Origin: Ardenticatenaceae bacterium
GTDB lineage: Bacteria > Chloroflexota > Anaerolineae > Promineifilales > Promineifilaceae
NCBI GenBank assembly: GCA_020634215.1
Contig: JACKCD010000023.1
Coordinates: 1-64,000 of the forward strand
Reading direction: 5' to 3'
Length of the DNA: 64,000 nucleotides
In this document: piece by piece, positions 16,514 through 24,895 of the stretch
Position numbering within the stretch: the first letter of the stretch is position 1
Layout: each line of letters opens with the position of its first letter
The notes under the pieces: generated by a model
Told to the model about the DNA's origin: nothing
Databases searched by the model: none
The model's input: only the letters and a program-made list of their open reading frames with translations
Position numbers and translations under genes: made by a program

Positions 16514-18826
16514 TTAATCATTCCGGTTGCCGCGATGCTGTCGGGTGTTTACCCGACCACCCCGGTCACCACTGCGATCCCGGTCGCCGCCACGACTGCC
16601 GCCACGGTCACCACCACGGCCACCCCGGTCGCCACCGCGACTGCCGCCACGGCCACCCCGGTCGCCACCACGACTGCCGCCACGGCCGCCACCAGAGCTG
16701 GCACTGTCGTTGTCACGGGCTTCTTCCAATGTCCACCCTTCCAGCACCGCCTGCCGCGACAGGCGAATCTTGCCGTCGGGGGTCACATCGGTGATCATCA
16801 CCATCACCTCATCGCCCAACTGCACCACATCTTCGATGCGGTTGATCCGTTCGGAGGCCATTTGGGAGATGTGAACCATGCCGTCTAAACCGGGAACCAA
16901 TTCCACAAACGCGCCAAAGTCGGTGATCCGCACCACCTTGCCGGTGAAGATTTCGCCCAGTTCTGGCTCTTTGGTAATTTGCTTGATGTGAAGAGCAGCC
17001 GCTTCGGTTTTTGCCCCATCCACACCAGCCACAAAGACAGTGCCGTCTTCCTGAATGTCAATGGAAACCTCATACTCCTCTTCCATGCTGCGGATGTTGG
17101 AGCCACCCTTGCCAATGACTGCCCCAATCTTTTCGGGGTCAATTTGCACGGTGAGCATACGGGGGGCGTAGGGACTCATTTCGGCGCGTGGTTCGGCAAT
17201 GACAGCCAGCATTGAGTTGAGGATTTCCAGCCGTCCCTGTTTGGCCTGGGCCAATGCCTCGCTCATCATCTCTTTGGAGATGCCACTGATTTTGATGTCC
17301 ATTTGCAGGGCGGTGATGCCAACGGCCGTTCCCGCTACCTTAAAATCCATATCGCCCAAATGATCCTCAAGCCCTTGGATGTCGGTCAGAATGGCGTACT
17401 TGTTGCCATCGGTTACAAGCCCCATCGCTACCCCAGCAACCGGCCGTTTAATCGGCACGCCGCAATCCATCAGTGCCAGACTGGACGCGCAGACGCTGGC
17501 CTGGCTGGTGCTGCCGTTAGAAGAGAGTACCTCCGACACCACGCGAATGGTGTAGGGAAACTCTTCTTCGCTGGGGATGACGGGGAGCAGGGCGTTTTCG
17601 GCCAAGGCCCCATGCCCAATTTCCCGCCGCCGTGGCCCACGCAGCGGCCACGTTTCGCCGGTGGAGAAGGGCGGGAAGTTGTAATGGTGCATGTAGCGGC
17701 TGGTTTCCTGCGGATACAGCCCGTCGAGCTTTTGTGCTTCACGGGGGGTGCCCAGAGCAACAATGGACAGCACCTGGGTTTCACCCCGCTGGAACAGCCC
17801 GGAGCCGTGGGCGCGGGGGCTGAGGGCGGTTTCGGAGTAGAGGGCGCGAATGTCGGCGTAGCCACGGTCGTCGGGGCGTATGCCTTCGTAGAGGATGCGG
17901 TCACGGACGACCTCTTTCACCACATCGCCAAAGACGGTGTGAATGCTCTTGACATCGGCGTTTTCGTCTTCGGTCACAAAGCTGTTAATGACTTCTTCGC
18001 GTAAGGTGTCAAGAACGGCGTTGCGCTCGTGCCGGTCGGGGGTGGTGGAAACAAGGTCTTTGACGCGGCTGCCGATGCGTTCACGAACGGCCGTTTCAAT
18101 AGTAGCCTCAATTTCACCCTTAATGTAGGCACTTTTTTCCTTGCCAACAGCCGCCTGCATTGCTTCCAAAGCTGCAATGAACGGCTGCACCGCTTCAAAA
18201 CCAAAGGCCAACGCCTCCGCCATCGTATCTTCATCAACCTCGTTGGCGCTGGCTTCAACCATGATGATGGCATCCTTGGTGCAGGCCACGCGCAGGTCAA
18301 GGATGCTGCCTTCCATTTGCGGAATTGTTGGCTCGGCAATGAATTCGCCGTTGATGTAGGCCACCCGGCACGCTCCAATCGGCCCGTTCCACGGGATATT
18401 GGAGAGGGTGAGGGCAGCACTGGCGGCGTTAACCGTCATCACATCAAGGTGATAGACGCTATCGGATGACAGCGTGGTAACGATAACCTGCACTTCATTC
18501 CGCATCCCTTTGGGGAACAGCGGCCGCAGTGGGCGGTCAGCCAGCCGGGCAGTGAGAATGGCCTGGGTAGATGGTTTGGCTTCGCGCCGGAAAAAGCTGC
18601 CGGGGATACGGCCGGCGGCATACATTTTTTCTTCGTATTCCACGCTGAGGGGGAAGAAGTCTAATCCTTCGCGGGCAGAGGGCGACATGGTGGCAGTTGC
18701 CAGCAACATGCTGTCGCCCATGCGGAAAGTAATGGCACCGCCCGCCTGAATGGCGAGCTTGCCGGTTTTAATTTCAATGTCGTGTTCGCCAATGGTGGCG
18801 TGAAACGTGGACTCAGTAATTGACAT
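16514..18826 (-). CDS. pnp: polyribonucleotide nucleotidyltransferase with RGG-rich tail
   Basis: 770 residues from ATG 18826 (MSITESTFHATIGEHDIEI); a longer frame to 19057 crosses the leader and has no family match, while AAAGG lies 7 nt before the chosen ATG. Two RNase PH-like domains with a helical linker are followed by a KH domain (IGAVIGKGGSNIRSMEEE, about 560-600), an S1 domain (GEIFTGKVVRITDFGAFVEL, about 620-690) and a tail from about 705 made of RGGSRGGD/RGGRGGD units. PNPase degrades RNA 3'-5' with phosphate. RGG tails are uncommon in bacterial PNPases and should add RNA binding. Order rpsO then pnp is the classical one. Confidence 0.97.
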   Translation of the reverse strand: MSITESTFHATIGEHDIEIKTGKLAIQAGGAITFRMGDSMLLATATMSPSAREGLDFFPLSVEYEEKMYAAGRIPGSFFRREAKPSTQAILTARLADRPLRPLFPKGMRNEVQVIVTTLSSDSVYHLDVMTVNAASAALTLSNIPWNGPIGACRVAYINGEFIAEPTIPQMEGSILDLRVACTKDAIIMVEASANEVDEDTMAEALAFGFEAVQPFIAALEAMQAAVGKEKSAYIKGEIEATIETAVRERIGSRVKDLVSTTPDRHERNAVLDTLREEVINSFVTEDENADVKSIHTVFGDVVKEVVRDRILYEGIRPDDRGYADIRALYSETALSPRAHGSGLFQRGETQVLSIVALGTPREAQKLDGLYPQETSRYMHHYNFPPFSTGETWPLRGPRRREIGHGALAENALLPVIPSEEEFPYTIRVVSEVLSSNGSTSQASVCASSLALMDCGVPIKRPVAGVAMGLVTDGNKYAILTDIQGLEDHLGDMDFKVAGTAVGITALQMDIKISGISKEMMSEALAQAKQGRLEILNSMLAVIAEPRAEMSPYAPRMLTVQIDPEKIGAVIGKGGSNIRSMEEEYEVSIDIQEDGTVFVAGVDGAKTEAAALHIKQITKEPELGEIFTGKVVRITDFGAFVELVPGLDGMVHISQMASERINRIEDVVQLGDEVMVMITDVTPDGKIRLSRQAVLEGWTLEEARDNDSASSGGGRGGSRGGDRGGRGGSRGGDRGGRGGDRGGSRGGDRDRSGDRGGRVNTRQHRGNRND
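16585..16700. repeat. tandem repeat encoding the PNPase RGG tail
   Basis: Several near-identical units (core CCACGGCCACCCCGGTCGCC and variants) translate on the minus strand to alternating RGGSRGGD and RGGRGG blocks. Length variation between strains is to be expected. Confidence 0.75.
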
Positions 18827-19138
18827 AGTAACCTTTGTATGTGTTGATTGTGTCTGATTCTGCGGCCAGACCGGCGGGACGCGACGATAATACAAGCGCA
18901 AATTTACCCGATTTGGGGCATAAAACGGCCGTTTTGTCCTCAGGCGACAAAATAAACAATCAATATGATATTGCAATAGTAATGCAGGAGTTAGAGCTGA
19001 ACTGTTTAGGGACTGGGAATTGACCCATACGGTTTGCTTGTTTGAAGCAATTCCCAATTCCTAAACAACAATTCCCGACTGCTCTAACTAAGAAATAGGG
19101 GCGACCATCGCCCCTATTTTCCCTGTTTTTGTTGTAAA
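18827..19138. other. rpsO-pnp intergenic leader
   Basis: 312 bases without a gene. It contains a strong hairpin right after rpsO, an imperfect inverted repeat with GGGAATTG/CAATTCCC arms (about 19005-19075), and one motif copy near 18924. In other bacteria the pnp leader is structured and subject to autoregulation; the structures here could do this or separate rpsO from pnp transcription. Confidence 0.6.
19093..19119 (-). terminator. hairpin downstream of rpsO
   Basis: Perfect 12-bp stem AAATAGGGGCGA/TCGCCCCTATTT with a 3-nt loop about 20 nt after the rpsO stop. It probably attenuates or ends rpsO transcription before pnp. Confidence 0.8.
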
Positions 19139-19408
19139 TTAACGACGCAGACCCAGACGTTGCAGCATTTCCCGGTATTTTTCCGGGTCACGCTTGCGCA
19201 GGTAGGCCAGCAACCGCCGACGCTTACCAACCAGCTTCAACAAGCCACGTCGTGAACCTTCGTCATGCTTGTGCATATTCAGATGTTCCTGGAGCTGCTT
19301 GATGCGCCGGTCGAACATGGCAATTTGCACCTCAGCGGAGCCGGTGTCCCCTTCGTGCGTGCCAAACTCTTTAAAAATTTCGGCTTTCTCTGCCACATTT
19401 AAAGGCAT
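19139..19408 (-). CDS. rpsO: 30S ribosomal protein S15
   Basis: 89 residues from ATG 19408 with GGAGG 8 nt upstream; a longer frame to 19516 covers the promoter and is not coding. The sequence MPLNVAEKAEIFKEFGTHEG and the tail RRRLLAYLRKRDPEKY are diagnostic for uS15. It binds 16S rRNA at the three-way junction of the central domain and joins the S6/S18 site. A consensus promoter is directly upstream; pnp follows after a hairpin. Confidence 0.98.
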   Translation of the reverse strand: MPLNVAEKAEIFKEFGTHEGDTGSAEVQIAMFDRRIKQLQEHLNMHKHDEGSRRGLLKLVGKRRRLLAYLRKRDPEKYREMLQRLGLRR

Positions 19409-19486
19409 TGTATATTCCTCCGAATCATTATATCTAGCCAGCAAGCCGCCGCGCCGATTTACGTCGCACTTCCTAGCCGATTGGTA

Positions 19487-19516
19487 ATTATAACGAATGA
19501 TAGGGAGGCTTGTCAA
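19487..19516 (-). promoter_or_regulatory. consensus sigma70 promoter of rpsO
   Basis: On the minus strand: perfect -35 TTGACA, 18-nt spacer, perfect -10 TATAAT. The start site would be near 19480, giving a leader of about 70 nt for rpsO. Confidence 0.85.
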
Positions 19517-19641
19517 AGCTAAACTGAAAATTTAATTTTCGGCCGTTCGCTCCTACGCTAACAATGTGCTATCTTATGTTGTTTTTATTAAAAGCTGTTA
19601 TATTTAATAACCATATCTCACCACACTGATCAGGATACATC

Positions 19642-21276
19642 ATGTTAACAATTCAAGATGTGACCGTGGCCTTTGGGCAACGGACACTATTTAAAGATGT
19701 CAATTTGAAATTTTTGCCCGGCAACTGCTATGGGCTAATTGGCCCCAATGGCGCGGGCAAATCTACACTGTTAAAGGTAATTGCTGGAGAGCTTGAAGCA
19801 ACTCGCGGCAATATTGCGACCGACCCCCATGAGCGCATTGCCGTTTTGCGGCAGGATCAGTTTGCCTTTGATGACAGAACGGTGCTGGAAACCGTGATTA
19901 TGGGGCATACCCGTCTCTATGAGGTGTTGACAGAACGGGATGCGATCTATAGCAAGGCTGATTTTTCTGAGGAAGATGGGCTGCGGGCAGCGGATCTGGA
20001 AGCAGAGGTGGCGGAACTGGGGGGCTACGAAGCGGAAGCTGAAGCAGGAACGCTGCTCAACAATTTAGGGTTGGATGAAAGCTTGCATCAAACGTTGATG
20101 CGTGATCTGGAGGCTGGGCAGAAGGTGCGGGTGCTGCTGGCGCAGGCGTTGTTTGGTAGTCCTGACATTCTGCTGCTGGATGAACCGACCAACCAGCTTG
20201 ATTTGGCTTCTATCGGCTGGCTGGAGGATTTTCTCTTCCGTTTCCCCAACACCGTGATTGTGGTGTCGCATGACCGCCACTTTTTGAACGATGTTTGCAC
20301 CCACATTGCCGATATTGATTTTAATAAGATTCAGCTTTATGTGGGCAACTATGATTTTTGGTATCAGGCGAGCCAGTTGGCCCAGCAGCAGCGTAAGAAT
20401 GAAGCGAAGCGGCGGACGGATAAGATTCAGGAGCTGGAGCAGTTTGTACGCCGCTTTAGTGCCAATGCGTCCAAGTCGCGGCAGGCAACTTCGCGCAAGA
20501 ATTTGATTGAAAAGCTGCGGATTGAGGATTTGCCGTCTTCGTCGCGTCGGTTTCCTTACGTGGATTTTAAGCCGGAACGGCCGTCTGGTCGGGTCATTTT
20601 GTCGGTGGAAGGGGTGACGGTGCAGGGGGAAGAACGGCCGTTATTGCAAAACCTCTCCCTTACCGTCAACCCCGGCGACAAAATCGCCTTCATCGGCCCC
20701 GACGACCTGGCAAAAACCACCTTTTTTGATGTCATCATGGGCGAACTGGAGCTAGAAAGCGGCAAAGTTAATTGGGGAACCACCATCACCCCCGCCTACT
20801 TCCCCAAAGAAAACAGCAGCTACTTTGACACAGACCTCAACCTGGTAGATTGGCTGCGCCAATATTCCAGCGACGACAGCGAATCTTTTGTGCGCGGCTT
20901 TTTGGGGCGGATGCTTTTTTCCGGCGACGAGGTGTTCAAAAATACGCGGGTGCTTTCCGGTGGAGAGAAGGTGCGCTGCATGTTAGCCAAGATGATGCTT
21001 AGCGGAGCTAACGTGTTGGTGCTGGATGAGCCGACCAACCATCTTGACCTGGAAGCGATTACGGCTCTTAACGATGGGTTGATTAATTTCCCCGATGTGG
21101 TGCTGTTTTCTTCTCATGACTACCAGTTTATTGACACCATTGCCAATCGCATTATTGAGTTCACCCCCGGTGGGGTGGTTGACCGGATGATGACGTTGGA
21201 GGTTTATGTCAATGACCCTGGGGTGCAGGCACTGCGGCAGCAGATGTACGCGGGGGAGAAGTTGCTGCGAATATAA
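19642..21276 (+). CDS. ABC-F family ATPase (YbiT/YkpA-like)
   Basis: 544 residues, two ABC ATPase domains and no membrane segments, so an ABC-F translation factor. NBD1 has Walker A GPNGAGKST (about 34-42) and Walker B ILLLDEPTNQLD; its signature is DLEAGQKVR rather than LSGGQ, as in YbiT-type proteins. The linker of about 80 residues (QQRKNEAKRRTDK...ASKSRQATSRK) would reach toward the ribosomal P/E site. NBD2 has a degenerate Walker A (GPDDLAKTT) but an intact signature LSGGEKVR and DEPTNHLD, a known feature of this subgroup. Predicted role: ribosome rescue or translation tuning on the 70S ribosome. It sits beside other RNA genes. Confidence 0.93.
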   Translation: MLTIQDVTVAFGQRTLFKDVNLKFLPGNCYGLIGPNGAGKSTLLKVIAGELEATRGNIATDPHERIAVLRQDQFAFDDRTVLETVIMGHTRLYEVLTERDAIYSKADFSEEDGLRAADLEAEVAELGGYEAEAEAGTLLNNLGLDESLHQTLMRDLEAGQKVRVLLAQALFGSPDILLLDEPTNQLDLASIGWLEDFLFRFPNTVIVVSHDRHFLNDVCTHIADIDFNKIQLYVGNYDFWYQASQLAQQQRKNEAKRRTDKIQELEQFVRRFSANASKSRQATSRKNLIEKLRIEDLPSSSRRFPYVDFKPERPSGRVILSVEGVTVQGEERPLLQNLSLTVNPGDKIAFIGPDDLAKTTFFDVIMGELELESGKVNWGTTITPAYFPKENSSYFDTDLNLVDWLRQYSSDDSESFVRGFLGRMLFSGDEVFKNTRVLSGGEKVRCMLAKMMLSGANVLVLDEPTNHLDLEAITALNDGLINFPDVVLFSSHDYQFIDTIANRIIEFTPGGVVDRMMTLEVYVNDPGVQALRQQMYAGEKLLRI

Positions 21277-21277
21277 A

Positions 21278-21320
21278 CAAAAAAACGGCCGTTTTTGCAA
21301 AACGGCCGTTTTTGTTTTTG
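21278..21320. terminator. bidirectional terminator built from two AACGGCCGTT copies
   Basis: Copies at 21284-21293 and 21301-21310 are flanked by A- and T-tracts and pair through a TGC loop into a long stem followed by TTTTTGTTTTTG. It lies between the convergent ABC-F and RRM genes. Confidence 0.85.
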
Positions 21321-21346
21321 TAATAAGCCCTTTGGGGGCTACCTAC

Positions 21347-21652
21347 CTACCAGCGACGATTGTTACCGCCGCCATAGCCACCACGGCGATTACCACCACC
21401 GCGATCCTCACGCGGCTTAGCCTCATTTACGCGTAAATTACGCCCATCAAGCATGTAATTATCCAATGCTTGGATTGCCGCATCTGCCTCTTTCGGAGCC
21501 ATCTCCACAAAACAGAACCCGCGAAAACGTCCAGTATCCCGATCAGAGATCATCGCTACTGACTCAAGTGTGCCATATTGACTAAACAGTTCACGGACTT
21601 GTTCCTCAGTGGCATCAAACGACAAATTTCCAACATATAATTTTTTCGACAA
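21347..21652 (-). CDS. RRM-type RNA-binding protein with RG-rich tail
   Basis: 101 residues from TTG 21652 with GGAG 9 nt upstream, giving MSKKLYVGNLSFDA; the frame is open to 21685 but that start lacks an RBS. One RRM: RNP2 KLYVGNL at residues 4-10 and RNP1 RFRGFCFVEM near 42-51. The tail (about 83-101) is Gly/Arg/Asn-rich: REDRGGGNRRGGYGGGNNRRW (split here as REDRGGGNRR and GGYGGGNNRRW). Such proteins are RNA chaperones, often cold-induced in cyanobacteria and other bacteria. Upstream of it lies the DEAD-box helicase gene on the same strand. Confidence 0.93.
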   Translation of the reverse strand: MSKKLYVGNLSFDATEEQVRELFSQYGTLESVAMISDRDTGRFRGFCFVEMAPKEADAAIQALDNYMLDGRNLRVNEAKPREDRGGGNRRGGYGGGNNRRW

Positions 21653-21809
21653 CTTACTAAACTCCAAAACTAATTTCCAGGCCAACTACTAGGTAGTTTT
21701 TGCCCGGATTCAACAAATATACTCACAGACTATAGGTGGTTACGCTCAATAAGTCCAACAACTGGTCAAAAGCGGTAGGCGAACGCTCATAGAATTCTCA
21801 TGAAAGCGG

Positions 21810-23306
21810 TTAAGAACGGCGTGAGCTGCGCCGACGGCGTCTGGATCTGCCTGACTTCTTTGCCTCTACACCGCGTTTTGCCTCAGCCGCCGTTTCGGCA
21901 GGCAGTGGCGTATGAAGTGACAGCTGATAGGAATCATCCAGCAGCATGGCAAGCAAAGACAACCCCTCTTCGCTTTCAGCAAGCTGTCGCGCCAGAGGCA
22001 CAAACCGCTGCATTCGCTCCGTTTGCAATTTGTCGCGTTCGCGCAGCTTGGTTTCCAGCAGCACCGTCATTCGTTCGGCCACCACCCGCGCCACGTCTTC
22101 ATGGCTGGGCAACGGCCGTTCTTCCAGCTCCATCTCATACCGCTTGGCAATCTGCTTTAGCTTCATCTTTTCCGTGAAGTCAACAAGTGAAATGGCCTCC
22201 CCGCTTGCCCCAGCCCGCCCCGTCCGGCCGGCGCGGTGGATGTAAACCTCATGGTCTTCTGGCGGTTCATACTGAATCACGTGCGACAGTTCGGGAATAT
22301 CAATTCCCCGCGCCGCCACATCCGTTGCCACCAAAAAGCGCAGCTTGCCATCCCGCACCCGCTGTAGCACCCGCTCCCGGTCTTTCTGTGACAAATCGGA
22401 GCTGAGTTCATCGGCATCATAGCCAAACCGCTGCAGCACCACCCGTACATAATTGACCTTCATCTTGGTGTTGCAAAAAATAATGGCCGAATCGGGGTTT
22501 TCCACCTCAATCAGCCGCACCAAGCTGCGGTCTTTGTCCGTTGGCGGCACCACGATGTAGGAGTGGGTGGTTTCGGCCACATGCACATTGTCGGTACTAA
22601 GCCCCATGAAGTCTGGCTCATGCAAAAATTGACGCGCCAAACTGAGAACGCGGGGGGGGAAAGTGGCGGAAAACATAAAGCTACCGACCCGCCGCTGTGG
22701 CAAATACCGCTGCACCTGCTTCATGTCGGGGTAGAACCCCATTGAGAGCATCCGGTCAGCTTCATCAAAGACCAAAATTTGCAGTTCGTCCAGCGTCAGC
22801 GAACGGCGCAGCAGATGGTCGAGGAGACGGCCGGGGGTGCCCACAACAATGTGTGCCCCTTGTCGCAGCGCCTGTAGCTGATTGCCATAGCCGACACCGC
22901 CATAAACGGCCGTTACCCGCACTCCCGTTTCCCCTGCCAACACTTTCGCCTCATCCGTCACCTGCTGCGCCAACTCTCGCGTTGGCACCAGCACCAACGC
23001 CTGGCACGCATCCAGCAGCGGGTTCACCCGCTCCAAAATGGGCAAAATAAACGCCCCCGTCTTGCCGCTGCCCGTGCGCGACTGCACCATCAAGTCATAA
23101 TTTGCCATTACATATGGCATCGCCTTTGACTGCACCGGCATCAGCTTGGCCCAACCTGCCCGTGCCATCGCTTCCCGCCAGCTATCGGGCAAATCATCTA
23201 CCGATACCGACGGAAAACGGCTGCTTACTGCTGTTGTTTCCTGTTCCGCTGCTTCTATTTCTGCTTTAGCCATTTCTACCAGGCTATCAATCTCTTCTTG
23301 ATTCAT
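21810..23306 (-). CDS. DEAD-box ATP-dependent RNA helicase
   Basis: 498 residues with all helicase motifs: Q-motif, Walker A SRTGSGKT (about 75-82), PTRELAQQV, DEAD (about 178), SAT (FMFSATFPP), ARGIDIPELSHVI and HRAGRTGRAG. It unwinds short RNA duplexes with ATP. The C-terminus ends in a basic arginine/serine-rich stretch (SGRSRRRRRSSRRS) that should bind RNA. Likely roles are ribosome assembly, cold adaptation or a degradosome with PNPase. It is in the same block as pnp, rpsO and the RRM gene. Confidence 0.95.
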   Translation of the reverse strand: MNQEEIDSLVEMAKAEIEAAEQETTAVSSRFPSVSVDDLPDSWREAMARAGWAKLMPVQSKAMPYVMANYDLMVQSRTGSGKTGAFILPILERVNPLLDACQALVLVPTRELAQQVTDEAKVLAGETGVRVTAVYGGVGYGNQLQALRQGAHIVVGTPGRLLDHLLRRSLTLDELQILVFDEADRMLSMGFYPDMKQVQRYLPQRRVGSFMFSATFPPRVLSLARQFLHEPDFMGLSTDNVHVAETTHSYIVVPPTDKDRSLVRLIEVENPDSAIIFCNTKMKVNYVRVVLQRFGYDADELSSDLSQKDRERVLQRVRDGKLRFLVATDVAARGIDIPELSHVIQYEPPEDHEVYIHRAGRTGRAGASGEAISLVDFTEKMKLKQIAKRYEMELEERPLPSHEDVARVVAERMTVLLETKLRERDKLQTERMQRFVPLARQLAESEEGLSLLAMLLDDSYQLSLHTPLPAETAAEAKRGVEAKKSGRSRRRRRSSRRS

Positions 23307-23430
23307 GAAAGGTTTTAATATTCCTAAATGTGTTAATCTTGTATGGAATGATGATACAGCGTTGCCCCGCGCTCCGCAAACGGGGAGTTTGTGAATGGGA
23401 TTCTTTCGGATATTGTGGTGTTAGCAAATT

Positions 23431-23491
23431 TGGTGCGTAGTGTGTGGTGCGGACTCAATGATCTTTATGACGCACTACGTACCACGCACTT
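23431..23491. repeat. inverted repeat, family N
   Basis: GTGCGTAGTGTGTGGTGCG on the left and CGCACTACGTACCACGCAC on the right form imperfect arms of the same tandem-armed design, in the region upstream of the 23509 gene. Confidence 0.65.
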
Positions 23492-23508
23492 GATGATCGG
23501 AGAAGGTA

Positions 23509-24321
23509 ATGATTCAACTGGGTGATGAGATGAAAACGGCCGTTTTGCGCCGTTTAGGGGTGGCCGAAGCACCACCGACGGTATCGCTGTTGGAAGCATT
23601 GGTGGCAGCATATATTCGCACGGTTCCCTGGGAGAGTGCCTTTCGGATGGCGAAGCGGGCGAGAACGGCCGTTACCGCCGACTGTCCCCGCTGGCCGGAT
23701 GAATTTTGGCGCGACAACATTGAGCGGGGTGGGGGAGGCACCTGCTATGAAAGCAACTACGCCTTTTTTGCCCTGCTGCGGGCGCTGGGGTTTGAGGGGT
23801 ATCTGACCATCAACAATATGCGTGACTCGATTGGCTGCCACACGGCCTGCATCATTCTGTTGGACGGGCAAAAGTGGCTCACCGATGTCGGCATTCCGCT
23901 TAACGCCCCCATTGCCCTGAATTCAGCCGCGCCGGTGGAGCGCGTGACAGAATTTTACACCTACACCGTTACCCCCATTGCTGCCGATGAGTACACCATC
24001 CACGCTGCGCCGCGCCCTGATCCCTATATTTTCAATTTGCTCGACAGGCCGGTGACGGAGGAAGCGTACCGGGCGGCAACGACGAATGATTATGGGTCGA
24101 ACGGGTTGTTTTTGGATGCCGTGATTGTTAACAAGATTGTGGCGGAACGGCCGTGGCGGTTTAATACGCGGGAACGGCCGTTTGCCCTCAATACCTTCTG
24201 GCAAGGCCAACGCACCGACCGTGCCATCGAAGGGGAGGTGGCTGAGTTTGTCGGCCGGCATTTTGGTATGGATGCGGCTACCATTCGGGCGGCGCTGGCA
24301 GCCATGAGCAGTAATCAGTAA
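23509..24321 (+). CDS. arylamine N-acetyltransferase-like protein
   Basis: 270 residues with GGAG 6 nt before the ATG. The NAT fold is indicated by IERGGGGTCYESNYAF (catalytic Cys79), GCHTACIILL (His111) and WLTDVG (Asp126), the Cys-His-Asp triad shared with transglutaminases. NATs move an acetyl group from acetyl-CoA to arylamines or act in natural-product release. The length is usual (about 260-280). It carries four motif copies. The last residues SSNQ and the TAA stop come from repeat B3. Confidence 0.88.
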   Translation: MIQLGDEMKTAVLRRLGVAEAPPTVSLLEALVAAYIRTVPWESAFRMAKRARTAVTADCPRWPDEFWRDNIERGGGGTCYESNYAFFALLRALGFEGYLTINNMRDSIGCHTACIILLDGQKWLTDVGIPLNAPIALNSAAPVERVTEFYTYTVTPIAADEYTIHAAPRPDPYIFNLLDRPVTEEAYRAATTNDYGSNGLFLDAVIVNKIVAERPWRFNTRERPFALNTFWQGQRTDRAIEGEVAEFVGRHFGMDAATIRAALAAMSSNQ

Positions 24322-24361
24322 ACAGTAATCGGTGTTCAGTACTGTTTACCGATTACTGTTT
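24309..24361. repeat. tandem-armed inverted repeat B3
   Basis: CAGTAATCAGTAAACAGTAATCGG on the left (two overlapping units) and TACTGTTTACCGATTACTGTTT on the right. It overlaps the end of the NAT-like gene and abuts the end of the convergent membrane-protein gene. Confidence 0.85.
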
Positions 24362-24740
24362 AAATTCCCGTTGTAATGAGCCGCAGGGTGATGCCGAACA
24401 TAAACAATGTAGCAAACGCCATCACCCACTGCCCCCGGTTGGAGGTGTCGCCGCGCAGCACGGCCAGGTAGATGAAGGGGATGAAGACGAGCGAAAAGGC
24501 ACCGTAGAGCAGGTGGATGCTGGGGCGGTCTAGCCCCACATTGAGGCCACCAAACCAAACAAGTCCACCCAGGATTGATTGGACAACAAAAAGAATCTGC
24601 CCAATGACGACGGCCCCCATGTAGCTGCCGTCCATGCCCTGCCCGCGAATGCCGCGATAAAGTCCCCAAAGCCCCAGCGCCAGAAAGAAGAGCCAGGTTG
24701 TGTTTGAAAGTTGTGCGTGAATGGTGTTAATAAATCCCAT
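24360..24740 (-). CDS. small integral membrane protein
   Basis: 126 residues with four predicted membrane helices (about 14-30, 41-62, 72-94, 103-122). The His in SIHLLYGAFSLVFIPFIYL and another near the N-terminus could be haem ligands, and the size suits a small four-helix membrane protein, but no family is certain. It stands alone between NAT and lon. The stop lies in the edge of repeat B3. Confidence 0.75.
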   Translation of the reverse strand: MGFINTIHAQLSNTTWLFFLALGLWGLYRGIRGQGMDGSYMGAVVIGQILFVVQSILGGLVWFGGLNVGLDRPSIHLLYGAFSLVFIPFIYLAVLRGDTSNRGQWVMAFATLFMFGITLRLITTGI

Positions 24741-24895
24741 CTTTCCCTCATTTTACAAGTTTGTGTAAGGAGTTTAGCCACCCTTTGGTGGCTGTCAAAA
24801 AGAGCATAGGTTGGTTAAATGTTGGAGAACAGTTAAAATCTTGCCTGTGACGCTGTTGTGTCTAATTTGTAGTGCAAAATCGGGGAGCCTGACTT

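Noticed and set aside
18827..19057. 77-residue N-terminal extension of PNPase
   Set aside because: No family similarity, crosses the structured leader, and ATG 18826 has an RBS.
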